A stretch of DNA of 64,000 bases from assembly GCA_964657325.1 (NCBI GenBank), contig CAZZVE010000007.1:11457-75456 (forward strand), in the 5' to 3' direction. This DNA is from JBBQVS01 sp964657325 (GTDB taxonomy: Bacteria > Chloroflexota > Ktedonobacteria > Ktedonobacterales > Ktedonobacteraceae). The notes beneath the pieces were generated by a model. It was not told the DNA's origin. It worked only from the letters and a program-made list of their open reading frames with translations, and searched no databases. This document shows, piece after piece, positions 52,878 to 62,024 of the stretch (the first letter of the stretch is position 1; each line of letters opens with the position of its first letter). The position numbers and the translations under genes are program-made.

Positions 52878-55538
52878 TTAGAGTAGGTGGTGGTCAAGAG
52901 CGTAACGAGTGGCGGCAGCGCGTGAGGAGACGCCCAGCTTGCTATAGAGGGAGGTCGTATGTCGGTTGACCGTGCGTGGACTGATCACCATGTGTTCGGC
53001 AATTTGGACATCTGTCCGGCCCCGCGCGAGTAAGCGCAGCACTTCCATCTCTCGTGCGGTGAGCTTTGCAATGGAAGTGACGCGCTTGGAGGTTGGAGGT
53101 GCTACTGATGAGCCTGTGGCAGACGTAGAAGCATTCGTTGGTGACTGCATTGCCAATACTTGTTCCGGCGACATACTGCGTCCCTCTTCCCATGCTGTAC
53201 GAAAAGTCTGCTCACTTATCTGACTGTGTACCCGGGTCAGTGCTTGCTCATAGGTGGCACGATGTACCGGAGGTATAGGCGCACCAATGGCCTCTCGCAT
53301 GCGCTCTGCTGCTCCCCACAACCGTGCTGCCCATACGCTCTCTGACCTGGTTCCATTTTCACCTTCCTGGTTGACCACTGTTGCTGCTAAGCCCTCCATG
53401 CAGGAAGCGAGAAATTCCTTGTCGCCTATCGCGTTGGATCGCAGCAGACATTCTTCATAAGAGGTACGTGCTGTGGCATAGTCATGTTGAACCATGCTCA
53501 AGTTTGCCATGTAGTACATGCCTCTGGCGATGCCCCATGGACTTGCTAGCTCCTTGCGGAGGCGTAAGGCTTCCTCGAGATTGGACCGCGCGGTATCTTC
53601 ATCTCCCCGTTGGAGGGCCAGCAACCCCAGGTAACTGAGTGCGGCGGCAAGACCCTGCTTGTATCCGACCTCTTTGCTTAGAGTGAGACACTCTTGGGCA
53701 AGGGCGAGCGCATCATTCAGATCAGTCTGCGAGAGATAAAGGCAGCGTACAAGGCGCACGAGGGCGTAGAGTATCCCTTGCTTGTCAGCTCGCGCTCTAA
53801 AGAGTGCCAGTGACTCCTCTGCCAGCACACGTGCTCTGCGAAAGTTTCCCTGGTTGGTGACTCCATACGCGAGGGCACCTAGCGTGTAGGCACTGCCTTC
53901 CTGGTCTCCCACCTGTCGGAAGAGTGCCAGTGCCTCCTCGTACCTGGTGTGTGCAGTGGCGTAGTCGCTTCTGTCCTGGGTGGCATCGCCCAACCAGTAC
54001 AAGGCCCAGGCCATGCCCCCAATATCGTTTACCTCCCGGTAGAGGGTTAGGCTCTCATTGCTCAGTGTCTGAGCAAGCTCATACTCATCACGCCAGATGG
54101 CCAGCCGAGCAGCCTGATTGAGGGCTTGGGCCGCGCGAATACGCATCATCACACTTCCCCGGCGTTCTGCCTGCACCCACTCCAACCAGCGACTTCCGTC
54201 ACTCTCATGACCGCGCACATACCAGAACCAGGATAAGGCCGTCCCCAGCCGCAGGGCCAGTTCCACCTCCTGCTCGTCCCCCCCGATCATAGTGTGCTGA
54301 AGCACGGCTCGCAAATTCTCCAGTTCGCGGTCTAGCCGATCGAACCAACTCACCTGCTCGGGACCCGCCAGATGATGCCCAGCCTCCTCCGCCAATGCCA
54401 GGTAATACTGCGTATGCGCCTGTTGCGCTGCTGCTAGCTCCTTACTAGTTGCTAGACACTCTAACCCAAACTCGCGTAGCGTCTCCAGCATGAACAGGCG
54501 TGACTCTCCATCAGACTGCTCCACCTGGCGCAACAGGTGGTTCTCCAGCAACGTGCTTATCCCATCTAGGATGATGTTCGCTTCAATGCCTGCCGCTCGT
54601 GCAAGAGCTTCAGCAGCTTGGAGCGTACAGCCGCCCGCAAAGATAGAGAGGAGGCGGAAGAGTTGCTGCTCTGGTGGCGTGAGCAAATTGTAGCTCCAGG
54701 CGATCGTCGCACGCAAGGTTTGGTGGCGGTCAGGTAGATCGCGAGCACCGCCGCTCAGCAGTTCCAATCGATGATTGAGGCGAGCGAGGAGGGCTTGGGG
54801 CGATAGCAACCGGATGCGAACGGCAGCCAGTTCGATGGCTAGGGGAAGTCCGTCCAAGCGCGTGCATATCTTGGCAATGGAACGCGCATTGGCCTCCGTC
54901 ATCGCAAAATCTAGCTTGATGGCTTGCGCACGCTCGACAAAGAGGGTGAGTGCGGCATACTGCGAGAGAACTTCACGCGCTGGCAGGTGATTCAGATCAG
55001 GCAGGGGTAGTGGGAATATAGGGAATTCGCGTTCCCCATACAGTCGTAGTGGGGCACGGCTAGTCACTAGTATGGTCAGGTGTGGGCAGGCGGCTGCTAG
55101 GTCAGAAAGGCTCGGTGCTGTGGTCAGTACGTGCTCAAAGTTATCAAGCACCAGCAGCAGGGACTGCTCGCTCAGCGCGGCTTGCAATTCCTCCTGCAAC
55201 GAGCGAGTACTGACATCCCTCAGCCCCAGTGCTTGGGCCATTGCTGGGAGTACGAAGTCGGGATCACTGATGGCGGCTAGAGGTACAAAGCAAACACCGT
55301 CAGCGAAATCAGGTGTGAGGATGCGTGCAATCTCGATGCTCAGACGGGTTTTGCCAACCCCCCCCGGACCCGTAAGAGTAAGCAGACGCACTTCTGATTG
55401 TCGGAGGAGAGTAGAGAGCTGTGTGAGTTCGTGCTCACGCCCAAGCAGAGTTGTCAGTGGTACAGGTGGGCAATGTATTGGTGTTTGGTCCGTATCGGGA
55501 ACTAGTCTGGATGGCAATGCATAGATATGGTGCTGCAT
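52878..55538 (-). CDS. LuxR-type NB-ARC/TPR transcriptional regulator (MalT-like)
   Basis: 886 residues. Near the N-terminus LLGREHELTQLSTLLRQSEV leads into the ATPase: P-loop LTLTGPGGVGKTRLSIEI, Walker B LLLVLDNFEHVL and sensor LVTSRAPLRLYGE. A TPR-like middle (ATQDRSDYATAHTRYEEALA and similar) precedes the C-terminal LuxR helix-turn-helix LTAREMEVLRLLARGRTDVQ...VISPRTVNRHTTSLYSKLGV. Ligand binding to the TPR part is expected to trigger ATP-driven assembly and DNA binding. A paralogue lies divergently at 56063. No strong ribosome site precedes the ATG. Confidence 0.92.
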   Translation of the reverse strand: MQHHIYALPSRLVPDTDQTPIHCPPVPLTTLLGREHELTQLSTLLRQSEVRLLTLTGPGGVGKTRLSIEIARILTPDFADGVCFVPLAAISDPDFVLPAMAQALGLRDVSTRSLQEELQAALSEQSLLLVLDNFEHVLTTAPSLSDLAAACPHLTILVTSRAPLRLYGEREFPIFPLPLPDLNHLPAREVLSQYAALTLFVERAQAIKLDFAMTEANARSIAKICTRLDGLPLAIELAAVRIRLLSPQALLARLNHRLELLSGGARDLPDRHQTLRATIAWSYNLLTPPEQQLFRLLSIFAGGCTLQAAEALARAAGIEANIILDGISTLLENHLLRQVEQSDGESRLFMLETLREFGLECLATSKELAAAQQAHTQYYLALAEEAGHHLAGPEQVSWFDRLDRELENLRAVLQHTMIGGDEQEVELALRLGTALSWFWYVRGHESDGSRWLEWVQAERRGSVMMRIRAAQALNQAARLAIWRDEYELAQTLSNESLTLYREVNDIGGMAWALYWLGDATQDRSDYATAHTRYEEALALFRQVGDQEGSAYTLGALAYGVTNQGNFRRARVLAEESLALFRARADKQGILYALVRLVRCLYLSQTDLNDALALAQECLTLSKEVGYKQGLAAALSYLGLLALQRGDEDTARSNLEEALRLRKELASPWGIARGMYYMANLSMVQHDYATARTSYEECLLRSNAIGDKEFLASCMEGLAATVVNQEGENGTRSESVWAARLWGAAERMREAIGAPIPPVHRATYEQALTRVHSQISEQTFRTAWEEGRSMSPEQVLAMQSPTNASTSATGSSVAPPTSKRVTSIAKLTAREMEVLRLLARGRTDVQIAEHMVISPRTVNRHTTSLYSKLGVSSRAAATRYALDHHLL

Positions 55539-56062
55539 AAGTGATCATTCTCCACTGTCCCTGCTGGCATCATGTCGGCTGTCTGAGCAAAGCCGTCATT
55601 GCTGCTTCATGGGAATTCCCTTGGATGCAGATGTGCGATCCTCTCGCTCGCCCTGCCAATATTTATTGGAAGCAAGTAGCTCGCGTCCAGCAACTGAAAG
55701 TGATTGATGTGCTGTCCGCTTCATGTATTGCCTTGTCTCGTACTTGTGCAAACAACCTTAGCCGAGAAGTCTTTCGAAGGATATCTAAAACGTTAGCCGA
55801 AAAAAGTTTTGTTCTTTTCCCTCTTTATTTTCCTACTGTATAGTAGCAGAAATCAATAGACATGTCTAGTTTATACAGCTATACTACAGGGCTTTTCGAT
55901 GTTCGAATTTGAGGGAACCATACCACCCCTAGTAACATTTTACGTGAGGGAATATGCACCCTTGACACTTCGTTTCCAGGTTCATATACTATGTTCGGCA
56001 ACTCGTGTGTTCGGCAACTGTAAGAGCGTTCTTGCCCAGAGCAATCAAGAGAGCAAGTGGGT
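55539..56062. promoter_or_regulatory. Divergent spacer between the two LuxR regulators
   Basis: 524 bases without a recognised gene. Two direct copies of GTTCGGCAACT (55993-56003 and 56009-56019) sit 16 bases apart, about 50 bases before the + strand gene, possibly regulator sites. ATATACTATG near 55985 could be a -10 element. Confidence 0.4.
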
Positions 56063-59000
56063 ATGAAGCGATCATCTCTCACAATCGGTGTAGTCCAAGC
56101 CATGATCCTGACCTATCAGCTGGATGAAGGCGAGGCCACGACAGAGGTTGGCTCCACTGCGTGGTTTCAGTGGCTGGAGCAGGCCACAACCTTCAGGTTT
56201 CGCAATGAGGTCGGTCATTTTACCGCGCATAAGACCCGTGCTGGCAATCAGCGTGGCAGGACCTATTGGCGTGCGACTTGCCGCCGTCACGACCGACTTG
56301 CCAGTTATTACCTCGGTCCCTCTGACAGGCTCACCCCCGAACATTTGCGCCAGGCCGCTCACGCGCTCTCGGTGCGTGCCGCCGATGACCATCTGAAGAA
56401 GAAAACAGCCTCGACGCTGCCACACGACCTCCTTGCACAACCAGTTAGGGCAGTCCAAGGCTCAGGCTTGGCACCACCATCCCCTCTGCCGAAGCCTTTA
56501 ACCCGCCTGCTGGGACGCACGTCGGAACGCGCCAAGTTGGTAGACCTGCTGCGCCGTCCCGAGGTGCGTCTGCTCACGCTGACAGGCCCTGGAGGGGTTG
56601 GCAAAACACGCCTCGCGCTTGAAGCGGTACATGACCTTGTGCCCAACTTTGTTAACGGCGTTTACTTTGTGCCTCTGGCTGCTATCAGGGAGCCCGACTT
56701 CGTACTCCCAGCTATTGCTCAGGCATTAGGGGTGCATGAGACGAGTGCTCGCTCGCCCCTAGAGGACCTGCAAGCAGTGCTCAGCGACCAATCGCTCCTG
56801 TTGCTGCTCGACAACTTCGAGCAGGTACTGGCCGCCGCGCCGACACTAGCGGAACTGCTCGCCTTCTGCCAGCATGTGAAACTCCTGGTGACCAGCAGGG
56901 CTGTGCTACGACTACAGGGGGAACACGAACTCGTCGTCTCTCCCCTGTCACTGCCCGACCTCGCGCAGCTACCCACACGGGAATCCCTGCTACAGTATGC
57001 TGCCTGTGCCCTCTTCGTTGAGCGAGTGCAGGCCATTCAGCCAGCGTTCCAGATCACTGGGGCGATAGTTCGGCCCATTGCCGAGATATGCCAACGCCTG
57101 GATGGACTGCCCCTCGCCATCGAGTTAGCCGCGGCACGCACCCGGTTGTTGTCGCCCCAGGTTCTCCTCGCTCGCCTCGACCATCGACTGGAACTGTTGA
57201 CCGATGGCGCACGTAACGCCCCGGACCGCCAGCAGACCATGCGTGCAACGATCGCTTGGAGTTACCAGTTGCTCACGCACGAGCAGCAGCAGCTCTTCTG
57301 CTGGCTCGCCGTTTTCGTTGGTGGCTGCGACCTTCCAGCAGTCGAGGCCATCGCCAAGCCAGCTGGCGTAGCAGGGTACATTGTCCTGGATGGAGTGAGT
57401 ACGCTGTTGGAGAACAACTTGCTGCGCCAAGTGGAGCAACCCAATGGCGAGCCACGCTTGCTTATGCTGGAGACGCTGCGCGAGTTTGGGCTGGAGTGCC
57501 TGCACACTAATGGAGAGCTAGCCCCAGCCCGTCAGGCGCATGCCGAGTATTATCTAGCCCTTGCGGAGGAGACCGTGCCCCAGTTACGCGGAGTAGAGCA
57601 GACCCAGCGAGTTGCACAATTAGAATGCGAACGGGAGAACCTGCGAGCGGCACTCAGCTTTCTGCTGGAGCGAGCACGCTCGCAAGCAGACCCTCAAGAG
57701 CACCTGGCGTTTGTCGAGCGAGCCCTCCGCATGTGTATTGCCTTGAACTGGTTCTGGCATGAACGTGGCTATGGGCGAGAGGGATTGCTCTTTCTGATGC
57801 AGGCATTAGCAGAGCGTACTGTAGTAGGAGTAGAGTTGCAAGCCAAAGCACTAGACGCGGCAGCTAACCTGGCGTATCTCTATGCACGAAACATGCAGAT
57901 GGAGCGGATGGCCGAGGAAAGTCTGCTGCTCTATCAGCAGTTGGGCGATCCTGTAGGCATAGCCGATAGCCTGCTCCAACTGGGTGCCATCGCTCGTATC
58001 AGGAGCCAGTTTGGGCCGGCCCATGGCTGGTTGGAGGAAGCTGCCACTCGTTTCCAGGAGTTGGCTGATAGCTGGCGGCAAGGCCAGTGCTATACCGAAT
58101 GGGCACGCGTTGCTACTGAGCAAGGTCAGTACGAACTGGCCCGTTCCTTATTGGAGAAGAGCCTTCTGCTCTATCAGGAACTGGGAGATGTTCAGCGTCT
58201 CGGCTGGGTACGCTACCTACTAGCACGATTGCTTTTTGTCTCGCAACAGGACCAAGCATTCTCCTGGTGCTTGGCCGAGCAGAGCTTGGCCCACTTCTTG
58301 GAACAAAATAACATCTTCTACAGTGCCTATCCACTCGGTTTGCTGGGACTCATTCACTTGGAGCAGGGTGAACTGGAGGCAGCACGCCCCTTGCTCGAAG
58401 AGAGTCTGGCGATCAGCAAGAAGACGGGGGTAGAGACGGATTCGGTCTATCCAGCTCTTGGCCTTGTGCGACTTCTCAATATGCAAGGAGATGTAGCTGC
58501 GGCCCGTTGCCTGTGTCAGGAGGGTTTGACCTTGTTGTTAGAATTCAATGTGTACAAAGAGTATGTCGCTACAAGCCTAGAAGCCCTAGCATCCGTGGAG
58601 GCACGAGAGGGAGCTTTGCGTCAAGCGGTACGGCTCTGGGGAGCAGCGCATGCGCTTCGAGAGGCCATCAGTGCTCCCATGTATCCAGTCCATCGAGTTG
58701 GCTATGACCAGGCACTGACGCATGTGTGTGTCCAACTGGGGGAACAGGGCTTTAGTACAGCATGGGACGAGGGGCGGCTGATGACACCGGAGCAGGTCGT
58801 GGTCGTCCAAGAAAAGGAGATGACCTCGATTTCCATGCCCACAAGCCCACTCCCAACTCCTGCGATGAAGTCATTCACTTTTCCCACAAGGCTGACAGCA
58901 CGCGAGGTTGAGGTACTGCGTTTGCTCTCCCAAGGCTGGACCGATACCCATATTGCCGAACACCTGGTCATCAGCGTGCGCACGGTCAACCGACATACCT

Positions 59001-59077
59001 CCTCTCTCTATAGCAAATTGGGCGTTTCCTCACGCGTTGCCGCCATCCACTCTGCCATTGAGCACCACTTACTCTAA
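56063..59077 (+). CDS. LuxR-type NB-ARC/TPR transcriptional regulator with extra N-terminal domain
   Basis: About 1004 residues, clearly paralogous to the 886-residue regulator from LLGRTSERAKLVDLLRRPEV onward: P-loop LTLTGPGGVGKTRLALEA, LLLLLDNFEQVLAAA, LVTSRAVLRLQGE, TPR-like middle and LTAREVEVLRLLSQGWTDTH...VRTVNRHTSSLYSKLGV. The first ~120 residues (WFQWLEQATTFRFRNEVGHF, GRTYWRATCRRHDRLASYYL) form a domain absent from the neighbour; I recall it in other Ktedonobacteria regulators, function unknown. ATG 56063 is preferred to GTG 56057. Confidence 0.92.
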   Translation: MKRSSLTIGVVQAMILTYQLDEGEATTEVGSTAWFQWLEQATTFRFRNEVGHFTAHKTRAGNQRGRTYWRATCRRHDRLASYYLGPSDRLTPEHLRQAAHALSVRAADDHLKKKTASTLPHDLLAQPVRAVQGSGLAPPSPLPKPLTRLLGRTSERAKLVDLLRRPEVRLLTLTGPGGVGKTRLALEAVHDLVPNFVNGVYFVPLAAIREPDFVLPAIAQALGVHETSARSPLEDLQAVLSDQSLLLLLDNFEQVLAAAPTLAELLAFCQHVKLLVTSRAVLRLQGEHELVVSPLSLPDLAQLPTRESLLQYAACALFVERVQAIQPAFQITGAIVRPIAEICQRLDGLPLAIELAAARTRLLSPQVLLARLDHRLELLTDGARNAPDRQQTMRATIAWSYQLLTHEQQQLFCWLAVFVGGCDLPAVEAIAKPAGVAGYIVLDGVSTLLENNLLRQVEQPNGEPRLLMLETLREFGLECLHTNGELAPARQAHAEYYLALAEETVPQLRGVEQTQRVAQLECERENLRAALSFLLERARSQADPQEHLAFVERALRMCIALNWFWHERGYGREGLLFLMQALAERTVVGVELQAKALDAAANLAYLYARNMQMERMAEESLLLYQQLGDPVGIADSLLQLGAIARIRSQFGPAHGWLEEAATRFQELADSWRQGQCYTEWARVATEQGQYELARSLLEKSLLLYQELGDVQRLGWVRYLLARLLFVSQQDQAFSWCLAEQSLAHFLEQNNIFYSAYPLGLLGLIHLEQGELEAARPLLEESLAISKKTGVETDSVYPALGLVRLLNMQGDVAAARCLCQEGLTLLLEFNVYKEYVATSLEALASVEAREGALRQAVRLWGAAHALREAISAPMYPVHRVGYDQALTHVCVQLGEQGFSTAWDEGRLMTPEQVVVVQEKEMTSISMPTSPLPTPAMKSFTFPTRLTAREVEVLRLLSQGWTDTHIAEHLVISVRTVNRHTSSLYSKLGVSSRVAAIHSAIEHHLL

Positions 59078-59240
59078 GAGTGCTGCCCATCAAGTCGCCA
59101 TCCCTCTCGCGTAGGAAAAGGTGTCGCCTCGTCGGTTGGAGCCTCCGACTCGTCTCCTCGATCCAGCAGGAAGTTCTACCTCGTTCAGACGACTCATCCC
59201 CTGTCCCACGACTATGCACACGTCATGCTCACCTCGGAAG

Positions 59241-59300
59241 AAATGGGTAGTGCGAATGGGTAGTTCTACACATGCGTTTTAACTTGCCATCAGGTAGACT
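59241..59300. repeat. 3'-flank repeat of the LuxR paralogues, second copy
   Basis: AAATGGGTAGTGCGAATGGG continues as TAGTTCTACACAT and ends in CATCAGGTAGACT. It corresponds in inverted orientation to 52855-52795 downstream of the other LuxR gene; 59255-59273 is a perfect 19-base match. The AATGGGTAGT unit occurs twice in tandem. Confidence 0.75.
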
Positions 59301-59350
59301 GGCAGGAGTGAGATGATGCAGGTGGGAGTAGCGGACACTCAAGTTGAAAC

Positions 59351-59560
59351 ATGCTGGCAATGGAAGAGAATGTGTACCAAACCGAACTGACCCTGGTGAA
59401 CTTTTTAGAGCGCAGTGCCTTAGTCTTTCCAGGCGAAACCACAGTGGTGCATGGCAACTGACGCTATAGCTATCGAAAGTTGGCAGAGCGCGTGAACCGC
59501 CTAGCCTCTACCTTGCGCACCGCTGGTCTGCTGAATCAGGATAGGATGGGCTTCTTGTGA
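59351..59560 (+). pseudogene. Acyl-CoA synthetase N-terminal remnant
   Basis: ATG 59351 opens MLAMEENVYQTELTLVNFLE, then RSALVFPGETTVVHGN, an in-frame TGA (59459-59461) and RYSYRKLAERVNRLASTLRT to a stop at 59560. This is the usual N-terminus of AMP-forming acyl-CoA synthetases (LTLVNFLERSA..FPG, YSY.ELAERVNRLAS). The remaining 450 or so residues are missing. Confidence 0.8.
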
Positions 59561-59691
59561 TCTCTCTGGCACTAGCACAGGCATGGACCCACATGGCCAC
59601 ATCTCCTCCAGCATCACGCTCACCGCTGACCCGTATGGGTCGAGCTACTCTCTCATCGAACGACTTTCTTTCAGGAAAAGGAGAAACATGG

Positions 59692-61212
59692 ATGACTAGT
59701 GCTCTTTTGATCGCACGTATGCTGCTCGCGGCTGTCTTTCTGATTGCTGGCCTGGCCAAACTGGCCGATCTGGCTGGTTCACAGCAGGCCATGCGCGACT
59801 TTGGCGTGCCAGCACGGCTAGCCAATCCGTTTGGAGTGCTCCTGCCGCTCGCCGAACTGGTGACGGCTGTAGCAATGCTGTTGCCCCTCTCAGCTTGGTG
59901 GGGCGGCTTGGGAGCGTTGCTTCTGCTGCTGCTGTTTGTGGTAGGCATCGGCTACAACCTGGCACGGGGACGGCAGCCGGAGTGCCACTGTTTCGGACAG
60001 TTGCACTCGGCTCCGGCGGGCTGGCCGACCCTCATTCGCAACCTCGTGCTGGCGGCCATCGCTGCCGTCGTAGTTGGCTTTGGTCGGAGCACACCTCAGC
60101 TGGGAGTCCTGGACTGGATGGCTCCCATGAGTGGGTTGCAACGCGTTGAGGTGCTCGGCGGCGTGCTCGTGCTGCTGCTGCTGCTTGGAGAAGGCTGGGT
60201 TCTGCTGCAAATAATGAGACAGCAAGGCCGCTTGCTTCTGCGCTTAGAAGCCCTCGAGACGCAGCAGACCGAAGCGAGTCTGGCAGAACCGCCCCTGGTC
60301 GAAGGCACGGTGGGTCTCGCCGTCGGCACTCCTGCTCCCTCCTTCACCCTGCCAACCCTCAGCGGTGAGATGCTCTCGCTGGCAGCTCTGCGTGCGCTTG
60401 GCAAGCCCGTTATCTTGCTCTTCTCCGATCCTGGCTGTGGCCCATGTAACACCCTACTCCCCGAGATTGGGCAGTGGCAGAGCGACCATGCGAACAAATT
60501 GGTAGTTGCCCTTATCAGTCGAGGAACCGTTGAAGCCAACCGCCCGAAAGCCAGCGAACATGGACTCAGGCATGTGCTGCTGCAAGCCGACCGTGAGGTG
60601 GCAGGGGCGTACCAAGCTTTGGGAACCCCCGGTGCCGTCCTGGTGAGGCCCGATGGCACCATTGGCAGTGCAATGGCTCAGGGAGCCGACGCCATTCGCC
60701 AGCTGGTCAGGCGAGCCGTGAACACACCAGGACTCCAGACGCTGCCCATGGCCGGGGTCGCCAACGGCAATGGGCATGCAGCGGCTCTAGCGGTGGCGAC
60801 GGTCGGAGAGACCGCCCCGGACTTCAGCCTGCCTGATCTCTCGGGGCGCACGGTCTCGCTCTCCGACTTCCGTGGCGAGCCGACGCTCATGCTGTTCTGG
60901 CGGCCCAGTTGTGGCTTCTGCCAACGTATGCTTGACGACCTCAAAGCCTGGGAGACGAATGCCCCTGCTGATGCCCCCAAGCTGCTAGTGGTCTCGACCG
61001 ACAGCGTGGAGTCCAACCAGGCGATGGAGCTACGCTCGTCAGTGCTGCTGGACCAGGCTGGCATGCGCGTGGGCAGACTCTTTGGTGCCACGGGTACGCC
61101 GATGGCCGTACTCGTCGATGCCGAGGGCAAGATCGCCTCGAAGCTGGCTGCGGGTGCACCGGCTGTCCTGGCGTTGGCGGGGCAAGACAGCCGTGCCCGC
61201 GCCTCGCACTGA
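59692..61212 (+). CDS. MauE-like membrane domain fused to two thioredoxin-like domains
   Basis: 506 residues. Residues 1-175 have four membrane helices of the MauE/DoxX type (LLIARMLLAAVFLIAGLAKL) with ECHCFG near residue 97, a redox Cys pair. A helix (VLGGVLVLLLLLGEGWVLLQ) leads to an outside thioredoxin domain (SDPGCGPCNTLLPE, CGPC near 250) and a second TlpA-like one (FWRPSCGFCQRMLDDL, CGFC near 408). In methylamine utilisation, separate MauE and MauD form disulfides in the secreted enzyme; here both roles and an extra thioredoxin are in one chain. GGAG before ATG 59692. The next gene encodes a Cys-rich exported protein, the likely client. Confidence 0.88.
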   Translation: MTSALLIARMLLAAVFLIAGLAKLADLAGSQQAMRDFGVPARLANPFGVLLPLAELVTAVAMLLPLSAWWGGLGALLLLLLFVVGIGYNLARGRQPECHCFGQLHSAPAGWPTLIRNLVLAAIAAVVVGFGRSTPQLGVLDWMAPMSGLQRVEVLGGVLVLLLLLGEGWVLLQIMRQQGRLLLRLEALETQQTEASLAEPPLVEGTVGLAVGTPAPSFTLPTLSGEMLSLAALRALGKPVILLFSDPGCGPCNTLLPEIGQWQSDHANKLVVALISRGTVEANRPKASEHGLRHVLLQADREVAGAYQALGTPGAVLVRPDGTIGSAMAQGADAIRQLVRRAVNTPGLQTLPMAGVANGNGHAAALAVATVGETAPDFSLPDLSGRTVSLSDFRGEPTLMLFWRPSCGFCQRMLDDLKAWETNAPADAPKLLVVSTDSVESNQAMELRSSVLLDQAGMRVGRLFGATGTPMAVLVDAEGKIASKLAAGAPAVLALAGQDSRARASH

Positions 61213-61319
61213 CCCTGGCTCGAGCGTCTCTCTGTCATTTTAGCACTGTCTGCCCCTGAAAGCAGGCAGCAGGTAAGGAGCGGCTCTCCGTTCCTCAAGC
61301 AAGAAAGGAAGACACGGAT

Positions 61320-62024
61320 ATGGACCCAATACGATTTGACGACCTAACCAAAGCTCTGGCAACCTCGACCTCCCGTCGCCAAGCCCTCGGACGCATTGGA
61401 GGTACGCTCGCTGGTTCCGTGCTCGCCGCCTGGCCCTTTACGCGAGCCTTGGCCGCAGGAGGAGGCAATAGCCAGTGCGCTCACTTCTGCGCCGCCGTCT
61501 TTGGTGCCAATACCCCAGCCGCCGGACAGTGTACTAGTGACGCGGCGCATGGGAAGGGCTTGTGCTATTCCTGTGGCAGCAGTACGCCCGCCTCCTCTAT
61601 TTGTTGCACCCGAAATAGCAGTGGCTTCTGCTCCAGCTACAGCCCGACGCTGCCGTGTTCGTGCGGAGCCAATCAAACCTGTCAGAACGGGCAGTGCATC
61701 TCCACCTGTCCACCCCTTCCAGCCTGCAACAATACCTGTCCCTGTCCGTCGGGGCAAACCTGTCTGGGCGGCAGTTGTTGCGCCAATGCCAACGTGTGCG
61801 GCTCGACCTGTCTGTCCGCTCCTTGTGATGCCAGCCAGTGTCAGACCTGCCAGGGGGGCAGCTGTGTCTCAACCTGCACTTCAGAGCAGGTCTGCCAGAG
61901 TGGGAACTGTTGTCTTCCAACCGGAGCGACATTCCCGTTCAACTGCGGCGAAACCTGCTGCGACCCCGCCGTCTGCTGTAGTGGGGTTGGAAATAACACT
62001 GGCTTTGCCTGTACATGTCTCTAG
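61320..62024 (+). CDS. Tat-exported cysteine-rich protein
   Basis: 234 residues. The N-terminus has a twin-arginine signal (TSTSRRQALGRIGGTLAGSV, ending about AWPFTRALAA). The mature part contains 36 Cys by my count, in motifs such as CPCPSGQTCLGGSCC, CDASQCQTCQGGSC and CGETCCDPAVCC, some resembling EGF- or toxin-like knots. It would leave the cell folded or be oxidised outside, and the adjacent MauE-thioredoxin protein is a plausible disulfide-forming partner (107-base gap, same strand). No enzyme motif is recognised. Confidence 0.82.
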   Translation: MDPIRFDDLTKALATSTSRRQALGRIGGTLAGSVLAAWPFTRALAAGGGNSQCAHFCAAVFGANTPAAGQCTSDAAHGKGLCYSCGSSTPASSICCTRNSSGFCSSYSPTLPCSCGANQTCQNGQCISTCPPLPACNNTCPCPSGQTCLGGSCCANANVCGSTCLSAPCDASQCQTCQGGSCVSTCTSEQVCQSGNCCLPTGATFPFNCGETCCDPAVCCSGVGNNTGFACTCL

